From positions 1 through 16,050 of the forward strand of contig CAJUOF010000243.1 in assembly GCA_910587905.1 (NCBI GenBank): 16,050 nucleotides of DNA, in the 5' to 3' direction. Positions 1-4,906 of the stretch are shown in pieces (within the stretch, counting starts at the first letter, position 1; each line of letters starts with the position of its first letter). Both the position numbers and the translations under genes were made by a program. The notes under the pieces are model-generated. The model was given only the letters and a program-made list of their open reading frames with translations, was not told the origin of the DNA and ran no database searches. The stretch is from an uncultured Lachnospiraceae bacterium. Lineage in GTDB: Bacteria > Bacillota_A > Clostridia > Lachnospirales > Lachnospiraceae.

Positions 1-19
1 CACGACGCTCTTCCGATCT
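1..19 (+). other. Illumina read-1 adapter remnant
   Basis: The first 19 bases match the 3' end of the TruSeq read-1 adapter (ending GCTCTTCCGATCT). This is library sequence left on the contig end and not genomic DNA. The genome begins at base 20. Confidence 0.97.
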
Positions 20-117
20 GCCAGGAGATGGATCTGATTGTGGTAAAAACAGGGAAGAAATTTTTGTTTATGCCTACCTGGAAAATTGATAACGAAAGTA
101 TGGATGAATTGTTCTAA
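20..117 (+). CDS. C-terminal fragment of an unidentified protein
   Basis: An open frame runs from the adapter junction to a TAA at 115-117. It encodes about 31 residues, beginning QEMDLIVVKTGKK and ending ESMDELF. The 5' part is missing because the contig starts in adapter sequence. I do not recognise the family; the visible part is a short mixed hydrophobic and charged tail with no motif. It lies on the same strand as the zinc-ribbon gene, 76 bp upstream, and could share a transcript with it. A chance open frame cannot be fully excluded at this length. Confidence 0.45.
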
Positions 118-153
118 AAGTGTTTCAGGTAATACTAATTTATACTATATATC

Positions 154-177
154 GTGTGCTTCCATAAGGGAGCGCAC
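154..177 (+). other. Leader hairpin before the zinc-ribbon gene
   Basis: GTGTGCTTCC (154-163) pairs with GGGAGCGCAC (168-177) over ten positions, two of them G-U wobbles, around an ATAA loop. There is no U-tract after it, so it is not a classical terminator. The ribosome site AAGGAGGA (181-188) begins three bases downstream, so the hairpin sits just upstream of the ribosome footprint and may stabilise the mRNA or tune translation. Confidence 0.45.
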
Positions 178-193
178 ATGAAGGAGGATACGT

Positions 194-1219
194 ATGGCAA
201 AGTTTTGTAGTCAGTGTGGAAAGCCCCTGCAGGAGGGGGAGATCTGTACCTGTCAGCAGCAGGCGGGTGCAGTGGGAAAAACAGAGACTCCTCAGGCAGC
301 CAAGGTGCCGCCGCAGGGAGGCCCCGCAGTCCAAGGTCAGGTGCCGCCACAGGGAGGTCCCCAGGGATACGGCCAGGTGCCGCCGCAGGGAGGTCCCCAG
401 ATGTACGGTCAGGTGCCGCCGCAGGGAGGCCCCGGGATGTACGGCCAGGTACCGCCGCAGGGAGGCCCTGGGATGTATGGTCAGGTGCCGCCGCAGGGAG
501 GTCCCGGGATGTATGGTCAGCCTGGATACGGCCAGCCTTACGGCGGACCTCAGGCTCCGAGACAGCCGGGAGCTGCGGGTATCTACATGAAGGGACTTTG
601 GGGCACAATCCTGGGTGCTTATAAAAAGCCGGCGGAAACTCTGTCCGGTTTGGCAGAGGCGGCGAAGACGCCGGTGGTTCTGGGTGCCCTTGGTATTCAG
701 ACCGTGCTGTTCAGCTTGATTTTCCTGTTTTTCGGCCTGCGGATCAATGGCCTGGCAGGAGGGTTCAAGGTAGTCAACACTCCTCTGCTGTTTGTGATGG
801 CTCTGATTGCGGGAGCCGGAGTCCTGGCGGTTTACGGAGTGTTCGCGCTGGCCTTTACCAAGGGGATTGCCAAGAAAAATATGACTTATATGCAGGGGCT
901 TGGTGTCGCTGCGGCGAAGGCGGTTGCACAGATGCCTTTTACGGCCGTTACGGCCTTGTTCGTTCTGATCATTCCCTTTGACGAGGGAGGAGGAACGATG
1001 GCTATGATTACATTCATGGTTTACGAGGTGGGAAGCATGCTGGCCTATTTCTTTATTCCGGCGGCCATGGAGAAGTTTGCAGCCGAGGACAAGAATAAGA
1101 AGGTGTGGCAGCTCTTCTTATTGTTCCTGGCCGGTGCGGCGGCCGCGATGCTGATCGCATGGCTTTACGGAAAGATCGTCGGAAGCAGCATGTCCAGCAT
1201 GCTCAGGGGCTTCATGTAA
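194..1219 (+). CDS. Zinc-ribbon, PPQGG-repeat, multi-pass membrane protein (Yip1-like)
   Basis: The protein has 341 residues in three parts. Residues 5-20 form a short zinc ribbon (CSQCGKPLQEGEICTC; C5, C8, C18, C20). Residues 38-109 are six 12-residue repeats of the type VPPQGGPxxYGQ, followed by a Gly/Pro/Tyr/Gln-rich stretch to about residue 130. The C-terminal 200 residues carry about five hydrophobic segments, beginning near TPVVLGALGI and ending WQLFLLFLAG, and resemble the Yip1/DUF-type membrane domains often found behind zinc ribbons in Firmicutes. The start at 194 has AAGGAGGA five bases upstream. The likely topology is a cytoplasmic zinc-ribbon and disordered arm on a polytopic membrane anchor. 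The function is unknown; membrane organisation or stress sensing is only a guess. It appears to be a single-gene unit ending at the hairpin near 1274. Confidence 0.85.
   Translation: MAKFCSQCGKPLQEGEICTCQQQAGAVGKTETPQAAKVPPQGGPAVQGQVPPQGGPQGYGQVPPQGGPQMYGQVPPQGGPGMYGQVPPQGGPGMYGQVPPQGGPGMYGQPGYGQPYGGPQAPRQPGAAGIYMKGLWGTILGAYKKPAETLSGLAEAAKTPVVLGALGIQTVLFSLIFLFFGLRINGLAGGFKVVNTPLLFVMALIAGAGVLAVYGVFALAFTKGIAKKNMTYMQGLGVAAAKAVAQMPFTAVTALFVLIIPFDEGGGTMAMITFMVYEVGSMLAYFFIPAAMEKFAAEDKNKKVWQLFLLFLAGAAAAMLIAWLYGKIVGSSMSSMLRGFM
305..520 (+). repeat. Six tandem 36-bp coding repeats (12-residue VPPQGGPxxYGQ)
   Basis: Six head-to-tail units start at 305, 341, 377, 413, 449 and 485, each exactly 36 bp, so the frame is kept. 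The first two units differ most (PAVQGQ, PQGYGQ) and the last three encode identical residues (PGMYGQ), the pattern expected of recent expansion by unit duplication at the 3' end. The array is wholly inside the zinc-ribbon gene and encodes a probably disordered linker. Confidence 0.95.
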
Positions 1220-1273
1220 GGAGCACAAATTTGTCCGTCTGTGTGCGGATGCATGAAATATCTGGAAGAAAAG

Positions 1274-1302
1274 GCCGGATCCGGGAGCGGATTCGGCGTT
1301 TT
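1274..1302 (+). terminator. Putative intrinsic terminator after the zinc-ribbon gene
   Basis: GCCGGATCCG (1274-1283) pairs with CGGATTCGGC (1288-1297) over ten positions with one G-U, around a GGAG loop. A short GTTTT follows and an A-rich GAAGAAAA precedes. The U-tract is short, so efficiency is uncertain. It lies 55 bp after the stop codon and upstream of the nfn promoter. Confidence 0.6.
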
Positions 1303-1337
1303 CCGTGGATTTTCGTCACCGCCTTCGGAATTTCATG

Positions 1338-1366
1338 TTGAAATGGGGAAGGTACGGTGTTAAAAT
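1338..1366 (+). promoter_or_regulatory. Sigma-A-type promoter of the nfn operon
   Basis: TTGAAA (1338-1343) and TAAAAT (1361-1366) are separated by exactly 17 bases; each hexamer matches the housekeeping consensus at five of six positions. The expected start of transcription is near 1373, giving a leader of about 55 bases before nfnA. It lies downstream of the preceding terminator, as expected for a separate unit. Confidence 0.7.
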
Positions 1367-1411
1367 AAAAAAGACTGCATGTACGAGTTTCTTTCGTGCG
1401 GGAGGAAAAGT

Positions 1412-1420
1412 AAGGAGGAG
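1412..1420 (+). promoter_or_regulatory. Ribosome binding site fixing the nfnA start
   Basis: AAGGAGGAG lies six bases before the ATG at 1427. The in-frame upstream ATG at 1379 has no such site and lies only a few bases after the predicted transcription start, so 1427 is the preferred start. Confidence 0.8.
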
Positions 1421-1426
1421 AATAAC

Positions 1427-2314
1427 ATGTTCAAGATCCTGAGGAAGGAGCATCTTGCGGAAAATATTATTCTGATGGATGTGGAAGCAAAGCGCGTGGC
1501 GAAGTCCTGTCAGCCAGGCCAGTTTATCATTGTCAGAGTGGATGAGAAGGGGGAGAGGGTTCCCCTGACCATTACGGATTATGACAGGGAGAAGGGAACG
1601 GTGTCGATCGTGTTCCAGCCCATGGGCGCTTCTACCCATCAGCTTGCGAACCTGGAGGTCGGAGACAGCTTACAGGATTTCGTGGGTCCTCTGGGACAGC
1701 CGTCCGATCTGATCACGGGTGATCTGGAAGAGACGAAGAAAAAGAAGATTCTGTTTGTGGCGGGAGGTGTCGGCACGGCGCCGGTGTATCCCCAGGTGAA
1801 GTGGCTCCATGAGCACGGCATTGCGGCGGACGTGATCATCGGCTCCAAGACCAAGAATCTGGTCATTATGGAAGAGATGATGAAAGAGGTGGCCGGAAAT
1901 GTCTATGTGACCACCGACGACGGGAGCTACGGCAGAAGCGGCATGGTGACCAAGGCCATCGAGGATCTGGTCGCAGAAGGGAACGAGTACGACCACTGTG
2001 TCGCCATCGGCCCGATGATTATGATGAAGTTCTGTTGTCTGACCACGAAAAAGCTGGGGATTCATACGATCGTCAGCATGAATCCGATCATGGTGGACGG
2101 CACCGGTATGTGCGGGGCCTGCCGTCTGAGCGTGGGTGACGAAGTGAAGTTTGCCTGCGTGGACGGCCCGGAGTTTGACGGGCATCTGATCAATTTTGAC
2201 GAGGCTATGAAGCGCCAGGCCATGTACCGGACGGAAGAGGGAAGAAAGCTTCTTGAGTTCCAGGAGGGAGAGACCCATCACGGCGGATGCGGACATTGCG
2301 GAGGTGACAAATAA
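1427..2314 (+). CDS. nfnA: NADH-dependent ferredoxin:NADP oxidoreductase, small subunit NfnA
   Basis: This 295-residue protein belongs to the ferredoxin-NADP reductase/PyrK-like family. With NfnB it forms the cytoplasmic Nfn complex, which couples NADH and reduced ferredoxin oxidation to NADP reduction by flavin-based electron bifurcation. Seen in the sequence: the FAD-binding RVPLTI (44-49), the NAD-binding GGVGTAP (113-119), and a C-terminal [2Fe-2S] site made of D224, C229, C232 and C244. PyrK relatives have Cys where D224 sits; a three-Cys-plus-Asp cluster is, from memory, what is described for Thermotoga NfnA. The tail is short, His/Gly/Cys-rich (HHGGCGHCGG) and of unknown role. The stop overlaps the nfnB start by one base (TAATG), so the two are translationally coupled. 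The family also carries the names sulfide dehydrogenase or dihydroorotate dehydrogenase electron-transfer subunit; the pairing with a GltA-like subunit favours Nfn. Confidence 0.9.
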   Translation: MFKILRKEHLAENIILMDVEAKRVAKSCQPGQFIIVRVDEKGERVPLTITDYDREKGTVSIVFQPMGASTHQLANLEVGDSLQDFVGPLGQPSDLITGDLEETKKKKILFVAGGVGTAPVYPQVKWLHEHGIAADVIIGSKTKNLVIMEEMMKEVAGNVYVTTDDGSYGRSGMVTKAIEDLVAEGNEYDHCVAIGPMIMMKFCCLTTKKLGIHTIVSMNPIMVDGTGMCGACRLSVGDEVKFACVDGPEFDGHLINFDEAMKRQAMYRTEEGRKLLEFQEGETHHGGCGHCGGDK

Positions 2315-3696
2315 TGGAAGGATTAAAGAGAGTACCGGTCAGAGAGCAGGCACCTAAGGTCAGGGCGGCAAACTTTGAAGAAGTGTGTCTTGGTTATAAT
2401 AAAGAAGAGGCGGTGGAGGAGGCAAAGCGCTGTTTACAGTGCAAGAAGCCCATGTGTTCTCAGGGATGCCCCGTCTCCATCGACATTCCTGGATTTATCG
2501 GGAAGATTGTGGAAGAGGATTTCGCGGGAGCCTACGAGATTCTGACGGCTTCGTCCTCCCTGCCGGCGGTCTGCGGACGGGTATGTCCCCAGGAGACCCA
2601 GTGCGAGGGTAAGTGTATCCGTGGAAAGAAGGGGGATCCGGTCTCCATCGGAAAGCTGGAGCGCTTCGTGGCGGATTGGGCCCGGGAGAACGGCATGAAG
2701 CCCAAAAAGGCGGAGAGCCTCAATGGGAAGAAGGTGGCCGTGATCGGTTCCGGCCCTGCGGGACTTTCCTGCGCGGGCGACCTGGCAAAATGGGGGTATG
2801 ACGTGACGATTTTTGAGGCCCTGCACGAGGCCGGCGGCGTACTTACCTATGGAATTCCGGAGTTCCGTCTTCCCAAGGACGCGGTGGTGAAGCCGGAAGT
2901 GGAAAACGTGAAATCCCTGGGTGTGAAGATTGAGATGGACGTGATCGTCGGAAAATCTGTGACCATCGACGAGCTTTTGGACGAGGAGGGCTTTGACGCC
3001 GTGTTCATTGGTTCTGGGGCAGGTCTTCCCATGTTTATGGGCATACCCGGAGAGAACGCCAACGGTGTGTTCTCCGCCAATGAATATCTGACCAGGAGTA
3101 ACCTGATGAAGGCGAGACTGGAGGACTATGCGACTCCCATGCCGGTCAGCAAGAAAGCGGTCATCGTCGGCGGGGGAAACGTGGCTATGGATGCGGCCAG
3201 GACGGCCCTTCGTCTCGGTGCCGAGAGCCATATCGTATACAGAAGAAGTGAGGCGGAGCTTCCTGCCAGAGCGGAGGAGGTCCACCATGCGAAGGAGGAG
3301 GGTGTGGTCTTCAATCTTTTGACCAATCCCGTGGAGATTCTGACTGATGAAAACGGCTGGGTGAGAGGCGTTCGATGCATCCGCATGGAGCTTGGCGAGC
3401 CGGATGCTTCCGGAAGGAGGAGACCGGTTCCCGTGGAAGGCTCCGAGTTCGAGATCGAGGCCGATGCGGTCATTATGTCCCTGGGCACTTCCCCGAATCC
3501 GTTGATCGCTTCCACCACTTCCGGTTTGGATACCAACCGGAAGAAATGCATTGTGGCGGAAGCCGAGACCGGAAAGACCAGCAAGGACGGCGTTTATGCC
3601 GGAGGTGATGCGGTGACCGGAGCGGCGACGGTGATCCTGGCCATGGAGGCCGGACGGGCAGGAGCAAAGGGCATCCACGAGTTTCTGTCAAAATGA
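2314..3696 (+). CDS. nfnB: NADH-dependent ferredoxin:NADP oxidoreductase, large subunit NfnB (GltA-like)
   Basis: This 460-residue iron-sulfur flavoprotein resembles the glutamate synthase small subunit and is the NADPH-side, bifurcating-FAD subunit of Nfn. Two [4Fe-4S] sites are visible near the N-terminus: C40, C43, C48, C52 and C87, C91, C97, C101. The FAD Rossmann motif GSGPAG occupies 145-150 inside VAVIGSGPAGLSC. A second dinucleotide motif, VIVGGGNVAMDAARTAL, provides the NADPH site. A C-terminal FAD-type motif ends GVYAGGDAVTGAATVILAM. The length is normal for the family. The start codon overlaps the nfnA stop, and GGAGGTGAC sits just upstream inside nfnA. No glutamate synthase large subunit is adjacent, which supports Nfn over GOGAT. 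The complex helps balance NADH, NADPH and ferredoxin pools in fermentative anaerobes. Confidence 0.92.
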   Translation: MEGLKRVPVREQAPKVRAANFEEVCLGYNKEEAVEEAKRCLQCKKPMCSQGCPVSIDIPGFIGKIVEEDFAGAYEILTASSSLPAVCGRVCPQETQCEGKCIRGKKGDPVSIGKLERFVADWARENGMKPKKAESLNGKKVAVIGSGPAGLSCAGDLAKWGYDVTIFEALHEAGGVLTYGIPEFRLPKDAVVKPEVENVKSLGVKIEMDVIVGKSVTIDELLDEEGFDAVFIGSGAGLPMFMGIPGENANGVFSANEYLTRSNLMKARLEDYATPMPVSKKAVIVGGGNVAMDAARTALRLGAESHIVYRRSEAELPARAEEVHHAKEEGVVFNLLTNPVEILTDENGWVRGVRCIRMELGEPDASGRRRPVPVEGSEFEIEADAVIMSLGTSPNPLIASTTSGLDTNRKKCIVAEAETGKTSKDGVYAGGDAVTGAATVILAMEAGRAGAKGIHEFLSK

Positions 3697-3716
3697 TCCT
3701 GGACATGTTTGTCCGG

Positions 3717-3724
3717 AAGGAGGA
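3717..3724 (+). promoter_or_regulatory. Ribosome binding site fixing the Dabb gene start
   Basis: AAGGAGGA lies five bases before the ATG at 3730. A TTG at 3709 in the same frame would place this site inside the coding sequence, so it is not used here. Confidence 0.75.
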
Positions 3725-3729
3725 TTTTC

Positions 3730-4032
3730 ATGGTAAAGCATATCGTGAGCTGGAAGTTCAAGCCGGAGGTGTCCTTTGAAGAGCGGGCCAGGGTGGCGGC
3801 AGAGTTTGAGAAACGGCTGCAGGCGGTGAAGGAAGCGGCCGAAGGCGTTCTCGACGTGAAGGTGATTGCACCGCCCCTTTCCACCAGCACGGTGGACGTG
3901 GTCTTGGACAGCACCTTTGCGTCGGTGGAGGCTCTGGCGGCTTATCAGGTTCATCCGGACCACGTGGCTGCGGGAGCGGCCTGCGTGAAGCCTTATATGA
4001 CGGACCGGACCTGCTGCGATTACGAAGTGTGA
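3730..4032 (+). CDS. Dabb-domain (stress-responsive A/B barrel) protein
   Basis: This 100-residue protein begins MVKHIVSWKFK and contains the later pattern AAYQVHPDHVAAG ending in CDYEV. Both are hallmarks of the Dabb family of dimeric alpha+beta barrels (plant stress-responsive and bacterial orphan members). The HxxHP-type positions and terminal DYEV are typical; the whole protein is the domain. Family members range from cyclases to proteins with no known activity, so no reaction can be assigned. It starts 33 bp after nfnB on the same strand with its own strong ribosome site, so it is probably the last gene of the nfn transcript. It ends 38 bp before a terminator hairpin. Confidence 0.85.
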   Translation: MVKHIVSWKFKPEVSFEERARVAAEFEKRLQAVKEAAEGVLDVKVIAPPLSTSTVDVVLDSTFASVEALAAYQVHPDHVAAGAACVKPYMTDRTCCDYEV

Positions 4033-4070
4033 CATTTCCTAAGAGGACTATTTTGGAAAAGGACAGAGGA

Positions 4071-4101
4071 CGTCGCCGGGCAGGAGAACCGGCGGCGTTT
4101 T
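4071..4101 (+). terminator. Intrinsic terminator between the Dabb gene and araD
   Basis: CGTCGCCGG (4071-4079) pairs with CCGGCGGCG (4089-4097), nine positions with one G-U, around a nine-base loop. TTTT follows at 4098-4101. It should end the nfnA-nfnB-Dabb transcript. It stands only 28 bases before the araD start, so araD either tolerates read-through, starts from a promoter I cannot identify, or is controlled by this hairpin. Confidence 0.75.
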
Positions 4102-4129
4102 CGTACAGGCATCCGGAAAGGAGAAAACG

Positions 4130-4819
4130 ATGTTAGAAGCATTGAAAGAAAGTGTGTATCGCGCCAATATGGAACTGCCGGAGTTTGGACTGGTCGTGTA
4201 TACCTGGGGCAATGTCAGCGCCATTGACCGGGAAAGCGGCTTGGTGGTCATCAAGCCCAGCGGCGTGGATTATGCCACGATGAAGCCGGAGGACATGGTG
4301 GTCGTGGATCTGGAAGGAAACGTGGTGGAGGGAGGGCTTCGGCCGTCCTCCGACACGCCGACCCACCTGGAGCTCTACAAGGCATTTTCCGGCGTGGGCG
4401 GTATTGTCCACACCCACTCATCCTGGGCCACCTCCTGGGCGCAGGCGGGACGGGGGATTCCCTGCTACGGGACCACCCATGCCGATTATTTTTACGGGGA
4501 GATTCCCTGCGCCAGGGTGCTGACGCCGGAGGAGGTGGAGAGCGCCTACGAGAAAAATACCGGCAAGGTTATCATCGAGGCCTTCGAGGGACGTGATCCC
4601 ATGGCGACTCCGGGGGTCCTCTGCACCAGCCATGGCCCCTTCACCTGGGGAAAAGATGCGGCGGAGGCTGTCCACAATGCGGTGGTCTTGGACGAGGTGG
4701 CCAAGATGGCGACCCGCACGGAGATGCTGAACCCAAAGATCACGCCGGCAGTCCGGTACGTGCAGGATAAACACTATTTTAGAAAGCACGGGGCCAATGC
4801 ATATTACGGGCAGAAGTAA
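4130..4819 (+). CDS. araD: L-ribulose-5-phosphate 4-epimerase (class II aldolase family)
   Basis: This 229-residue protein has the AraD/UlaF/SgbE form of the class II aldolase fold. It interconverts L-ribulose-5-phosphate and D-xylulose-5-phosphate in the cytoplasm, feeding pentoses into the pentose phosphate pathway. The zinc ligands are visible: H94 and H96 in VHTHS, and H168 in TSHGPFTWG. D75 in SSDTPTH matches the E. coli catalytic Asp76. The C-terminal KHYFRKHGANAYYGQ includes the tyrosine pair characteristic of the epimerases, which argues against fuculose aldolase FucA. Full length for the family. The start has AAAGGAGAA a few bases upstream. No arabinose isomerase or kinase genes are adjacent, so substrate (arabinose, ascorbate or another pentulose) is not settled. 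It is bracketed by two terminator hairpins and appears monocistronic. Confidence 0.92.
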   Translation: MLEALKESVYRANMELPEFGLVVYTWGNVSAIDRESGLVVIKPSGVDYATMKPEDMVVVDLEGNVVEGGLRPSSDTPTHLELYKAFSGVGGIVHTHSSWATSWAQAGRGIPCYGTTHADYFYGEIPCARVLTPEEVESAYEKNTGKVIIEAFEGRDPMATPGVLCTSHGPFTWGKDAAEAVHNAVVLDEVAKMATRTEMLNPKITPAVRYVQDKHYFRKHGANAYYGQK

Positions 4820-4840
4820 TTTGCCTGTTGATCGCTTGTT

Positions 4841-4878
4841 CGTCCCGGGAATATTTCGAATATTCCTGGGACGTTTTT
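4841..4878 (+). terminator. Strong intrinsic terminator after araD
   Basis: A 15-position stem, CGTCCCGGGAATATT (4841-4855) with AATATTCCTGGGACG (4859-4873), has a single G-U and a TCG loop and is followed by five T residues. This is a textbook Rho-independent terminator. It ends 28 bases before the aspS-gatC start, so the next promoter must overlap it or lie in the short space after it. No T-box elements are visible and there is no room for one. Confidence 0.9.
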
Positions 4879-4906
4879 ATACCTTTATATTTTAGGAGGT
4901 CTTGTT

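Noticed and set aside
141..151. TATACT/TATATA as a -10 element for the zinc-ribbon gene
   Set aside because: The -10-like sequence is acceptable but no matching -35 lies 16-18 bases upstream, and AT-rich intergenic sequence gives such matches by chance.
305..520. 36-bp periodic repeats considered as a CRISPR array
   Set aside because: The units are contiguous with no spacers, multiples of three, and translate to a regular peptide repeat inside a membrane-protein gene.
1379..1426. Earlier in-frame ATG at 1379 for nfnA
   Set aside because: It has no ribosome site and lies only a few bases after the predicted transcription start; ATG 1427 has a near-ideal AAGGAGGAG.
2434..3678. Long open frame (414 codons) on the minus strand opposite nfnB
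   Set aside because: It is fully antisense to a confidently identified gene, has no family resemblance and no ribosome site, and reflects GC-biased codon use.
4130..4819. Fuculose-phosphate aldolase instead of ribulose-phosphate epimerase
   Set aside because: The SSDTPTH motif and the KHYFRKHGANAYYGQ C-terminus fit the AraD/UlaF epimerase branch.
4820..4906. T-box riboswitch upstream of the AspRS fusion
   Set aside because: The interval is only 87 bases, is mostly filled by the terminator stem, and lacks T-box specifier and anti-terminator motifs.
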